Source: Dipteris shenzhenensis
Lineage: Eukaryota > Polypodiophyta > Polypodiopsida > Gleicheniales
Assembly: GCA_047967505.1 (NCBI GenBank)
Contig: CM106538.1
Strand: one strand, 5' to 3'
DNA length: 64,000 nt
Shown: piece by piece, positions 53,901 through 62,639 of the stretch
How positions within the stretch are numbered: position 1 is the stretch's first letter
Layout: the number at the start of each line of letters is the position of its first letter
Program-made: the position numbers and the translations under genes
The notes under the pieces: generated by a model
Databases searched by the model: none
What the model was told of the DNA's origin: nothing
What the model saw: only the letters and a program-made list of their open reading frames with translations

Positions 53901-55092
53901 ACCGAACTCACTTATGTGTTTCTGACACTTTTAAACAAAATTCTGATGCACAACATGTGGATTGTGTGTTGAATGAAGTTGCTGGAATTTTCAAGAAAAG
54001 CTCTAAAAGGTCATCTAGATTGGCAGAGTTGTCTAATCATCTTGATTGTCCAAGCTCGAGGATGGAAAAGATACACAAGATGAGATGGTTGAGTAGATTT
54101 AAGGTAATTTCCAAGATTTGTGCTTTTGGTATGCTTACAAGAGGAGAATACAAGAGTGTTTAAATTGGTTGCAAACTTTAAGTTCATGTACATGTTGCAT
54201 TTTTTGGGTGATGTGATGGATCATCTTGCAAGCTTGTCATATGCCTTTCAAAAGTATTATGTGGATGTTACAACTATTGCTAGTTTAGTGGCTTCCACCA
54301 TCACTATGCTAGATATGGAATTTATGGGGCCTCAAGACATCAACATCAATATGCAAGGGCATGATGGTTATGGATTTCCTTCTATTCCTAAGTTTGGTGG
54401 CCAAGATGGATGGTTATCTTCCATGCGTAGGGCTTTAAAAGGGGACATGCACTATGGGGTAAGAATTGATAGATGTGTTATTGGTAGTGATCTTGCTAAA
54501 GCTCTTGAGTTTCAAAGTGCTTTTTGTAATGAAGTGAAAAGAAACTTGCGATCTAGGTTTTATGAAAATCATGTGTTGGAGAGCTTGAAAATCCTTGCAC
54601 CTTCCACGTTTCCTTCAACTCGAGAGCTTAAAGTTATGGAGGAGATGAGCTGGGAGTGTTAGCACAGCAGTTTGGAAATGATGCAATGTTAGTGGATGGT
54701 ACACATGTAGGATGCTTGATTGATGGTAGAGCATTGAAGAGGGAATATCATATTTTTAAGATACAAGCAGCATAAGATTGGAGAGGAAAAGTGTTGAAAG
54801 ATGCATGGTGCTTTACTAGTAGAAATGAAGTGCTCCATGATAAGTATCTATGCTTCTTCGAGTTGCAGAAATCGCCTTGTTGTAGTGCAGCAGCACAACT
54901 ATTTGTGAAAGGGGCTTCAATATTCAGAACATCGTCAAGAACAAGCTGAGAAATAGATTGGAAACCAAGAACTTGGATTCACTTATGCAGATTTCAATCG
55001 TAGGACCACCTCTAGCAGAGTTTGATTTTGTGTCGGCTATACAACTATGGCGGAATGTAGCAAAACATGTAGACATGCATACAATGACTTAG
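53896..55092 (+). pseudogene. hAT-family transposase, 5'-truncated and broken
   Basis: It begins AHRTHLCVSDTF, followed by SSKRSSRLAELSNHL and KIHKMRWLSRF, the block before the insertion domain in hAT transposases of the DUF4371/ZNF862-like type. After a frameshift near 54125, 54150-54662 continues with VFKLVANFKFMYMLHFL, DVTTIASLVASTI and LRSRFYENHVLESLKIL. The C-terminal dimerisation block is CERGFNIQNIVKNKLRNRL and LMQISIVGPP (54910-55020). The N-terminal zinc finger and first catalytic Asp region are absent. No terminal inverted repeat was identified. Several frame changes make it inactive. Confidence 0.85.
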
Positions 55093-55190
55093 AATGATAA
55101 TGTATCATGACTCCTTGAGCTGTTTCTTGCTTTTTCAGTGAGTGAAATAATAATGTAGCATGACTCCTTGAAGCTGTTTCTTGATTTTTC
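55092..55190. repeat. 53-bp tandem duplication at the hAT/gypsy junction
   Basis: CATGACTCCTTGA(A)GCTGTTTCTTG followed by a T run occurs at 55106 and 55159. The second copy ends exactly where gypsy pol similarity begins (about 55188). Confidence 0.85.
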
Positions 55191-55251
55191 TAGTGCAAGG
55201 CGGCGGGTCTCATCTAACTTCTCAAGTTGTACCAATCTGGCCTCTACATGT

Positions 55252-58200
55252 TCATCTTCTGTCATCCTCTGTTCCTGCGCCAATCTTCGGAATCTCTATC
55301 TCTAGTGGTAAAACTGCCTCAGTACCATACACCAACTCAAAAGGGGTGTGACCTGTAGATGTTTTATGAGTGATGTTGTAAGCCCACACGGCTTCAGTGA
55401 CCTTCTGATCCCATTGGCTCCTATTCCCTGCGGCCATTTTTCCCATGGTTTTACAAAGGAGGCCATTGGTCCGCTCTGTTTGACCCATGGATGCTGGGTA
55501 ATAGATGCTAGAAGTGTGATGATCAATGCCCATGCGATCCATGAGTAACTCCACTGCTTCATTTAAGAATGGACTCCCATGGTCAGAGACTATCTCCATG
55601 GGTGTCCCAAACCTTGTGCAGATACGTTCAAAGATGAAATTTGAAACTACCTTGCCATTTGCAGCAGAGAGGGCGATAGCTTCAGCCCACTTAGTGACAT
55701 ACTGAGTGGCTACCAAAAGATACTTCTTTTTGCGGGCAGTCATGGGCAAGGGTCCGACAAAATCTATGCCCCACTTCTGAAACGGATGGATGGACATCAC
55801 TGGGTGATGTTGCCCGGGACGCAAATCCTTCCTACCGAAGAATTGACATGGTTCACAGGTTTTGCAATGCAAAGTGACATCCTTGAACAATGTCGGCCAA
55901 TAGTATCCAGCATGTAAAATCTTCTTAGCTGTATAGTCACTGGCATAGTGGCCTCCACAAAATCCATCATGATAATGCTTCAATACCTTAGGCACTTCAT
56001 CTGCATCAATGGCCCGTCTGAGTACCCCATCCATGCCTTGACAGTACAACACCCCATCAAGAAGGGTATAGCGCCTACTATCTCTGCAGATCTTCTTTCT
56101 CTCATAGCTAGTACTTTCTGAAGGAAAGGAGAAAGCGGTCAAAAACTTATAGATACCACCATACCAAGGATCCCCAACTTCTATGGCTGCTACCAGGGTT
56201 ACATCAAGGCACTCCTCTAAATCAATCAAAGCATTCTTCAAGTTGGAACAACCCCCTTTTACAATTTTGAAACAAAAATCATATTCTTGTAGAACTGCCA
56301 ACCACTTGGCCAACCGGCCCGTGGGATTTGGTGATTGAAGAACCTGCTTTGCAAGACCAGTGCTAGTGAGTATAAAGAAGGACTTTCCAGCCACATAATG
56401 CTTAAATTTCTCAATGCAAAACACCAAAGACAAGGCATGCTTGTCGGCCTCTGAATAGCGTCGCTCAGTGTCGAGCGATTGTCGAGAAGCAAATCGAACA
56501 GGATACATGAACCGATCTTCCCCTTGCTGGAGAAGAATACCTACCAGAGTGTGCTCACCAAACCTAGGATTGATATAGAAGGTCTTTGACCAGTCTGGAT
56601 TGCATAGAATGGGTTCTGAAGCCAGAGCATTCTTGATTTGTGCAAACCCATGATCACAATCCTCATTCCAAGAGAAATCAACCCCATCTTTTAATAGCAT
56701 AGTCATGGGCCATGTCAAAGTAGCATATTGATCAATGAAGCGGCGATAGTATCCTGCTAGATTGACAAATGAGCGTACCTGACGTTTGGTTGTAGGTGGG
56801 GAGAGCTTGAGGATGGCTTCTACCTTCTCGGGGTCAGGCTTGATGCCCTCGGATGAGACAACATGTCCCAATAACCTCCCTTGTGTGGCTCCAATGGTGC
56901 ATTTCTCAGGGTTGAGACTGCCATTTGCATCATTGACCCTTTGGAAGGCCAATCTAACCTTCATGATGTGCTCCTTTCGTGATGAGAATATACAGAAATC
57001 ATCTAAAAACACCTCCAAGAAATCCCCCAAATAAGGAGCAAACACCATCTGCATAAATCTTTGAAAGGTGGCAGGAGCATTGGTGAGGCCAAATGGCATT
57101 ACTTTGAATGCAAATGTCCCCCAGGGTGTGGCAAATGTGGTTTTCAACACATCTTCTTCGGCAATTCTGATTTGATAAAACCCAGAGTAACCATCACAGA
57201 AAGTATACATCTCATGACCACTTACCTTCTCAAGAATGAGGTCTTGAAAGGGTAGAGGATGATGATCCCTCTTGGTGGCAGCATTGAGCTTCTTATAGTC
57301 GATGCAGACCCGCCACTTGTTGTTTTTCTTTGGGATGACTACCACTGGTGAAACCCATTTAGTATTGTGAACCGGAACAATAAACCCAGCCTCTACAAGC
57401 TTCTGCAACTCTGAGCGCAAAGCATCGGTCTGCAGGGGCCCTAATCTCCGATACTTCTGAGCCACAGGCTTTGCATCAGGCTTCAGCTCTATCTTATGCT
57501 CTATGGCAGTCACATGGCGAAGGTGGTGGTAGCTAGTTGCAAAGAGGTCAGGGAAATCTTTGAACATTTCAAGAAACTCATCTTTCTCACCTGGAGTGAG
57601 GTCTGGAGAAAGCATTGATTCGAGCTGTTGAGGACTAGCTGTTATCTTTTCTGCAGGTGGCAGGGTCGGAGACACCCCCATCATGTAAACTTCCTCCTCT
57701 GAGAATTCGTCCCCCCCGTCTGATTCTTCCTCCATGGACTCAGACACCGAGGATGAGAGAGTATCATTGTCATGCTCCTCTTCTTCTTTCGGTTCCATGG
57801 CACCAGGTTGCACTGGGATCTTCTCCTTCGAAGCACCAAAAGACATGTGTCCTGTCTTCCAATAGCTGACTGCATCACTTTTTCTCAACCATGGTCTCCC
57901 GAGTATGGCTGGGTAACTTATGCCTGTATCTTCAATGTCCACTGCATAGAAATTGACAGTGGTGGTCAACCCGTTGACAGTGATGGGCAAATCCTCAATG
58001 ACTCCCATGGTGGCGAGTCGTCGACCATCTGCTACCTTGATTCGAGTGGAGGAACGCCTTGTACATTTCAAATTCAATTTCTTCATGATGCGGGGCACCA
58101 TGATATTACATGCAGCTCCCCCATCAACACACACATTTTTGACACGGCAATTATCTATGATGACATCTACTGTATGTGGGTGCTGATCAATTTCTTCAGA

Positions 58201-58554
58201 GATAGAAGATACCTCTCGTACCTTTTCCTTTTTCTTGCTCTTCCTTGTTGAGAGACCTTGCTGCAGCTCACGTCTCACCTTAGGGCTTAATGCTATTAGT
58301 TGAGGGAGTGTGATGCTTAAAGACTGATGAGCAAGGTCCTGAACGACCGAATAGTCCTCTTGCCCTGAGCCAATGGGAAAATCCGAGGGTGACCACTTAC
58401 TCCTGCGAGATCTTTTAGTCTTCTCTGTTGGTGGGTCTGCCATCCCAGCATCTGAGGGCTCTGAGAAGGACACCTTCTTCTTGGGGCGGCCCGCGGTCCA
58501 TGGTTTGAGAGGGGTCCGAGGTAGCACGAGTTCTTTTCCCGAGATTAAGGATCT
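55252..58554 (-). CDS. Gypsy pol: protease, RT, RNase H, integrase (one long frame)
   Basis: An uninterrupted frame of about 1,100 codons makes the enzymes for reverse transcription and integration. Domains in order: protease with VDGGAACNIM as active site; RT with WRVCIDYKKLNA, FCDGYSGFYQI, VMPFGLTNAPATFQ and the catalytic FLDDFCIF; RNase H with ASRQSLDTERRYSEADKHAL; integrase zinc H-H-C-C (GHYASDY to CKTCEPC) and core Asp/Asp/Glu in WGIDFVGPLP, SDHGSPF and GQTERTNG. The catalytic residues I can check are present. The frame has no ATG at its start; it opens after a TAG at 58555-58557 and overlaps gag by about 140 nt in the +1 frame, so a frameshift would be needed. Near 55290 a small indel shifts the end; the correct frame continues to about 55190. 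Confidence 0.95.
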   Translation of the reverse strand, partial: RSLISGKELVLPRTPLKPWTAGRPKKKVSFSEPSDAGMADPPTEKTKRSRRSKWSPSDFPIGSGQEDYSVVQDLAHQSLSITLPQLIALSPKVRRELQQGLSTRKSKKKEKVREVSSISEEIDQHPHTVDVIIDNCRVKNVCVDGGAACNIMVPRIMKKLNLKCTRRSSTRIKVADGRRLATMGVIEDLPITVNGLTTTVNFYAVDIEDTGISYPAILGRPWLRKSDAVSYWKTGHMSFGASKEKIPVQPGAMEPKEEEEHDNDTLSSSVSESMEEESDGGDEFSEEEVYMMGVSPTLPPAEKITASPQQLESMLSPDLTPGEKDEFLEMFKDFPDLFATSYHHLRHVTAIEHKIELKPDAKPVAQKYRRLGPLQTDALRSELQKLVEAGFIVPVHNTKWVSPVVVIPKKNNKWRVCIDYKKLNAATKRDHHPLPFQDLILEKVSGHEMYTFCDGYSGFYQIRIAEEDVLKTTFATPWGTFAFKVMPFGLTNAPATFQRFMQMVFAPYLGDFLEVFLDDFCIFSSRKEHIMKVRLAFQRVNDANGSLNPEKCTIGATQGRLLGHVVSSEGIKPDPEKVEAILKLSPPTTKRQVRSFVNLAGYYRRFIDQYATLTWPMTMLLKDGVDFSWNEDCDHGFAQIKNALASEPILCNPDWSKTFYINPRFGEHTLVGILLQQGEDRFMYPVRFASRQSLDTERRYSEADKHALSLVFCIEKFKHYVAGKSFFILTSTGLAKQVLQSPNPTGRLAKWLAVLQEYDFCFKIVKGGCSNLKNALIDLEECLDVTLVAAIEVGDPWYGGIYKFLTAFSFPSESTSYERKKICRDSRRYTLLDGVLYCQGMDGVLRRAIDADEVPKVLKHYHDGFCGGHYASDYTAKKILHAGYYWPTLFKDVTLHCKTCEPCQFFGRKDLRPGQHHPVMSIHPFQKWGIDFVGPLPMTARKKKYLLVATQYVTKWAEAIALSAANGKVVSNFIFERICTRFGTPMEIVSDHGSPFLNEAVELLMDRMGIDHHTSSIYYPASMGQTERTNGLLCKTMGKMAAGNRSQWDQKVTEAVWAYNITHKTSTGHTPFELVYGTEAVLPLEIEIPKIGAGTEDDRR

Positions 58555-59545
58555 CTACATCAGAATCCTCAGTGCCCAACTCACTTAGAAGATTCACCCT
58601 TGGAATATTGGGGCATTCTGTGCGATAATGACCCTTCTGGTGGCACTCGTAGCATACAACATTAGCACGATCTCTTGGAGGGCGGTTGGCTTGATTTCTG
58701 ATGCCCACCATCTCAAGCTGAAGATCATTCAGGGCCTTGGCTAGGTCATTGACTCCAGGTTCTGTTGCAGGGGGGGCCTCTTTAGTTGGAGGGGCCACGG
58801 GAGTAGAGAGGAGGGGGGCTCGTGGGCGAGGCTGGGGAAATCTTCGAGGCGGAGGATGAGGATATCCACCTTGTTGAGGGTAAGCATCTAAGGGAGGACC
58901 ATACATCTGAGGTGGAGGTGGTGGATACATCCCTGATGAGGGGTGGGGGTATGCCCCTGAGTTAGACCCCCCAGGTTGTTGTTGCAGGAATGGAGGGGGA
59001 TGCGGAGGGACAATCGTCTTCTTTGAGGCGGGGTCAGACTGAACTTTATCAAACTTTTGAGCAATCTCATGTGCTAGCACCATAGTTTCTGGATTCTCCC
59101 ATTTAAGCTTGAGGCGGAATTCATCACTCGCTCCTGCTACAAGGTAGCCTAGCACATGCTGAGTCATTCCAGCTCGATACCCGGCATTGTCCTCCTGTGT
59201 GGCAATCAAACGGTCCAGGAGCACGGCCGCTCGATCCACATATCGACGCGCCGTCTCACCTTCTGACTGCTTCAAATTTGCCACCTGCAGGTACACATTC
59301 TCCGGCTCCTCTTCTTTGCCGAAATACTCAATCATTACTGCTGTCAACCTTGGTCAGCTTTGGCGAACATCTTCGGTTTGCTTCTCATACCACACTTGAG
59401 CCAAACCTTCTAGAAATGTGGGGAGAACCAATAGCCATCTGTCTTCAGTAAGAAAATTGAGAGAAACACAACGGCGCTTGAAAGCCACAAGATACTCATT
59501 TGGATTTTCTTCTACCCATCCACAAAACACGGGAATGTCAGCCAT
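58415..59545 (-). pseudogene. Gypsy gag with one in-frame stop
   Basis: It starts ATG at 59545 with MADIPVFCGWVEENPNEYL, then DRWLLVLPTFLEGLAQVWYE, the retrotransposon gag core. A TGA at 59354-59356 falls where relatives have Trp. The frame then continues unbroken through YFGKEEEPENVYLQVANL, ETARRYVDRAAVLLDRL, a Pro/Gly/Tyr-rich linker and the zinc knuckle CYECHQKGHYRTEC, ending at 58415. A single base change from an intact gag frame implies a fairly young copy. Confidence 0.9.
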
Positions 59546-59739
59546 GCTTGGAAGATGGAAAAGAGTGGCTTATCTATGGACGAACAATAGTAAGAGGAAG
59601 CTTGAACTGAAAATCGGGTGAAGATACCTCCAAAAAGCACACATAGGCAGGGTAGGGTGTGACTGGTGTAGTGTGAAATATTACACGAGAAGAATCTTCA
59701 GCATAGAATAGCACATAGACAATCTTAAAAGGACCAATC

Positions 59740-59751
59740 CTCATGATATCA
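59740..59751 (-). other. Degenerate primer-binding site
   Basis: TGATATCATGAG on the minus strand matches nine of twelve bases of the usual initiator tRNA-Met site TGGTATCAGAGC and lies three bases beyond the LTR end. Position supports the call more than sequence. Confidence 0.5.
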
Positions 59752-59760
59752 CTTTGATCA

Positions 59761-59925
59761 TTACACGTGAGGGTTAGAGGTGCGGTGTTGCATGAGGTTG
59801 TTCATCAAGGCAAACAAGAATGCCATGACAAAGGTCAGCAATTGGAGAGCTTGCACATCACCTTCAGCTTCTTCCAGTTCTTGCAGTCGCCATGCTATTT
59901 CTTCAAGGGGTGTGCGGTCTGGCAT
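59761..59925 (-). CDS. 54-residue LTR-encoded ORF with hydrophobic C-terminal segment
   Basis: ATG at 59925, TAA at 59763-59761. Residues 1-26 are polar and acidic (MPDRTPLEEIAWRLQELEE, EGDVQAL), probably helical. Residues 29-41 are hydrophobic (LLTFVMAFLFALM), enough for one membrane segment. A second ORF of identical length at 62580-62416 shares 23 of 54 residues with no gap, which argues that the protein, not only the DNA, is conserved. It lies downstream of the LTR TATA box, so it would be near the 5' end of the element RNA. It overlaps the end of the zinc-knuckle ORF by 23 nt in another frame. The function is unknown and I recognise no family. Confidence 0.55.
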   Translation of the reverse strand: MPDRTPLEEIAWRLQELEEAEGDVQALQLLTFVMAFLFALMNNLMQHRTSNPHV

Positions 59926-60103
59926 CCTTCTTTTGAGCAATGTCTTTGAGAACCCTCCTGATGATTTGCCGAAGTCGGTGAACTCGTATCAAGTACGCCC
60001 AACACTTAGTTTCATGATGACCACAACCTTTGCATTCCTTACAAATGATTACCCTCCTTCGTGGCTTGCGGCTTTGTTGGGGTGGCGCTTCCACTCGCGT
60101 CAT
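59903..60103 (-). CDS. Small LTR-encoded CCHC zinc-knuckle ORF
   Basis: ATG at 60103 opens a 66-residue basic protein: MTRVEAPPQQSRKPRRR, then CKECKGCGHHETKC, a CX2CX4HX4C knuckle, then WAYLIRVHRLRQIIRR and a basic tail ending at 59903. A knuckle with flanking Arg/Lys suggests nucleic-acid binding. It is separate from the gag knuckle 1.5 kb downstream and lies in the LTR, about 105 bp after the TATA box. It could be a captured gag piece or a real leader ORF. Confidence 0.45.
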   Translation of the reverse strand: MTRVEAPPQQSRKPRRRVIICKECKGCGHHETKCWAYLIRVHRLRQIIRRVLKDIAQKKDARPHTP

Positions 60104-60206
60104 GCGTGATTGAAGTACAAGCTTCACGTGCCAAGAAATCAGCAACAAGATACTAGCTAGGTGGCTTTACAAGAATGAGCGTGTCCCATCAAGGAAAAGC
60201 CCCTTC

Positions 60207-60215
60207 CTTTTATAG
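60207..60215 (-). promoter_or_regulatory. TATA box of the LTR promoter
   Basis: CTATAAAAG on the minus strand lies 650 bp inside the LTR, within GGCTATAAAAGGAAGGGG. Transcription would run leftwards through the two small ORFs and then gag. Confidence 0.65.
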
Positions 60216-60863
60216 CCAAAAGAGGGGGTCTCTCCATATTAATGTATCCTCCCACATGCATGGTGTGTGTGGAAAAGTCTCCCATGTGGGCTAGGTGGGT
60301 ACGCACTCTCAATTGTGTGCGACAACCCTTTGCCTCCATTTTCCACATAAATCAAGCCCCATATCTCAAGTCTATGATACTCCCTTGGTCTCTTTCCAAT
60401 TTTATAATAGGTTCAAACCTCTAGGAGGACAAGTGGAGGGTTGGCACAAGGAATCTTGCCACCTCATCCTACTTTCCCCATTATTTAACTAGCTCTCTTG
60501 GTCCTTCTATACCTCCCCCACATGGGCCTATCCCATATGGAGGAAATAACTCAATATAATAGCCATCTCCACCCATTTTATATTGCTTCTCCCATGGACT
60601 TTGAGCCATATCTCACTTAATGCATCCTAGGTGGAGGGGTGGCACATGGAGGAGCCATGCCACCTTGCATTTTATATTATTACTATTATGGATTATGTAC
60701 AACACACCTTATGGGTCCTCTTACATGGAAGGGTGGCACATGGACATGCCCTGCCACCTCAACCTTGGGCCCTATGCACACCATATTTTATTATACTATT
60801 GCCACATATACAAACACACATACATATTAATGCATTTTTCCTTAGACAATTTTATCCATAACA

Positions 60864-60876
60864 GTTCCCCCCCCCA
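60864..60876 (-). other. Polypurine tract
   Basis: TGGGGGGGGGAAC on the minus strand ends exactly at the LTR start (60863). It lies just after the end of pol, the normal place for plus-strand priming. Confidence 0.75.
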
Positions 60877-60879
60877 GGC

Positions 60880-61196
60880 AGGGAATGCACAGCATTTCCA
60901 TGCCTGGGACCATCACGCACAAAGAAAGACTTGAGGTAACGCTTGTTGATCACCTTCTTGCCATATGGTTCATGCAGCTCCTGAACTTGTACAGTCCCAT
61001 TGTTACGTTCTTTAATGACTTGGTATGAACCAGCCCACAGTGGCAGAAACTTCTTATCCATTTGGTGGTCCAATCTATTATCAAAGCATAGCACAACATC
61101 CCCCTCAGCAAAGTGTCTTTCCCATCCCTTGCGAATCTTAGCATCCAATCGGGCCTTTTGTCGATTCTTTTGGATCTCTGTTTGATGAAGATATAT
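60880..61196 (-). pseudogene. Integrase C-terminal fragment
   Basis: It reads LHQTEIQKNRQKARLD, then GWERHFAEGDVVLCFDNRLD, KFLPLWAGSYQVIKE, and ends after INKRYLKSFF and a short Gly-rich tail. This is the SH3-like C-terminal region of gypsy integrase, with the usual G-D-V-V-L and W-x-G-x-Y-x-V marks. It has no upstream integrase core here. The missing part is exactly what the main pol frame supplies at 55.2-58.5 kb. Confidence 0.88.
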
Positions 61197-62098
61197 CCAC
61201 ATCTTGTCAAGAATGTAGTACCATTATATTTTCATGAATGTATTAGCAATGTTCCCTTGTAAATTTTCAATATATGATTATAAAATTGTTTAGAGTAGTT
61301 GTAAAATATAAGTTTAAGATTTGTTAAATTTTTGGAAATATAATTGAAAGTTTTCTAAGGCCATGATGACACAGGATAAAATTCAAATGTGCTGAAGTGC
61401 TCAAATTTCCGTTTTCACAAGGCTGAATCATAATATCTCAGGTTTGTGATTGCTAGGTTGATTCAAAGACTTGTAAGTTACATGCTTCTCTTCCCCCTCT
61501 CCCTTTCCCCTTGTGTCATAGTCTCCCTTTTCCTTCCCTCCATTTCTAATTCCTTTTTCACCCCTATGACATTCCTTTTCCCTCATGATCTCCTCTTCTC
61601 TATGGCCTTTGAGCGTCGCCATACTTAGCCTCTAGCCTCTGGTCTCGATTACTTTTCTAGCTAAAAGTAACTATATCCATACATAGATCTACAACCTTCC
61701 CTAGTTCCCTATTTCTATAGTTTCATGTGCCACCTAAAGGGATTGCTAGCCACATGATCTACCCTCTCCTTGCATCAACCTCTCACACCATATGATTTGA
61801 AAATGATGTGTAGGCGAATGTGTTCTTCAAATCATCCTATTTGTTTGATTGATTACACTTAGTCGAGTACTCCTTGATGATGTAGGATGTCGTTGGGATC
61901 ATCCTATGCACCTAACGGTAGATGGGTGAAATTTGTGGCTATGCCTGCATCCTTGAACAAAATCCCAAAGATAAGACTTCGGGTCTTCCCCTTAGGTCCC
62001 TCGAAACATTGGAATCTTCACCATGATGAAACACAAAAAGGAAACAGTAAGATCCAAATAATATCCCAAACAAGATCCAAACAAGATCCCACAGAGCC
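61197..62098. other. No recognisable feature
   Basis: This is AT-rich flanking sequence to the right of the permuted element. A pyrimidine-rich stretch (61480-61600) gives open frames without known similarity. Confidence 0.45.
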
Positions 62099-62437
62099 TT
62101 AGTATACCAAGACCAACTTATTATGCATAACCACTTGTTGGAAACCCTCCACAATGTGATCCTCAACAAAATCTTCAAAAATAAGTGACCAACTAGCACC
62201 ATGAAAACATTGTGTATACATGCATTCAAGAGTCACCCTTCTCACAATTGGAAGTGCACATAACAACTTCAAGATATTGTACTCTTCATCATTTTCATAG
62301 CAAAAGAAGTTGAAAGCATTGAGAATCACCACTCTGCTATTGTAGTCAAAAACTACCCAAAGGCTCAACTCTTCTTCACACCAAGCTGCCAGTGCATGAA
62401 ACAATCCCCAATCTATCATTGTGCCTGTTGACGGCAT
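62099..62437 (-). CDS. Hypothetical 112-residue ORF, partly overlapping the 54-residue ORF copy
   Basis: ATG at 62437 opens a frame rich in aromatic and Cys residues: MIDWGLFHALAAWCEEEL, LWVVFDYNSRVVILNAF, LKLLCALPIVRRVTL, HGASWSLIFEDFVEDHIV. It starts 22 nt before the stop of the preceding 54-residue ORF. I do not recognise the family. The length and the lack of stops in AT-rich surroundings suggest it is or was coding. Confidence 0.35.
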   Translation of the reverse strand: MPSTGTMIDWGLFHALAAWCEEELSLWVVFDYNSRVVILNAFNFFCYENDEEYNILKLLCALPIVRRVTLECMYTQCFHGASWSLIFEDFVEDHIVEGFQQVVMHNKLVLVY

Positions 62438-62580
62438 TGTCGATTCACCAACATATACAAGAGTGCAAACATAAAGGATATGATCATGATGACCATGCGA
62501 ATAGCTTGAGCATCACCTTCATAATCTTCTAGTTCTCTCAAACAGGCTGCAATATCTTCTAATGGAGTTCTTCCAGGCAT
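62416..62580 (-). CDS. Second copy of the 54-residue hydrophobic-tailed ORF
   Basis: ATG at 62580 gives MPGRTPLEDIAACLRELED, EGDAQAI, then the hydrophobic IMIISFMFALLYMLV. It is the same length as the 59761-59925 ORF and aligns without gaps: MPxRTPLExIA, LxELE, EGDxQA and FxFAL are shared. The hydrophobic segment keeps its character although most residues changed. No LTR, primer site or gag is recognised next to it, so it may be a host gene, a capture or the stub of another element. Confidence 0.5.
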   Translation of the reverse strand: MPGRTPLEDIAACLRELEDYEGDAQAIRMVIMIISFMFALLYMLVNRQCRQQAQ

Positions 62581-62639
62581 CTTCTTTATCACATCAAAAA
62601 ACATATGCCGATAACAGTGCTATGTTGCAAATGCAACAC

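Larger units (their letters stand above)
59755..60863 (-). repeat. Single LTR of the permuted gypsy element, about 1.1 kb
   Basis: The upstream end is TGTTATGG at 60863, directly after a polypurine tract. The downstream end is TGATCA at 59755-59760, directly before the primer-binding site. A TATA box at 60215-60207 marks U3/R. Unusually, the part after the TATA box holds two small overlapping ORFs. No second LTR is present in the window. Confidence 0.65.
55188..61196 (-). mobile_element. Ty3/gypsy element in circularly permuted order, one LTR
   Basis: Reading the minus strand from right to left, the order is integrase C-terminus (61196-60880), polypurine tract (60876-60864), a single LTR (60863-59755), primer-binding site (59751-59740), gag (59545-58415), then protease, RT, RNase H and integrase (58554-55190). 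Pol breaks off after RRLALE, and the right fragment starts at LHQTEIQKN. In the family these two points are adjacent to within a few residues. The two ends therefore complement one another, and the element looks like a one-LTR circle opened inside integrase. An alternative is the remains of two tandem copies sharing an LTR. No target-site duplication was identified. Confidence 0.75.
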
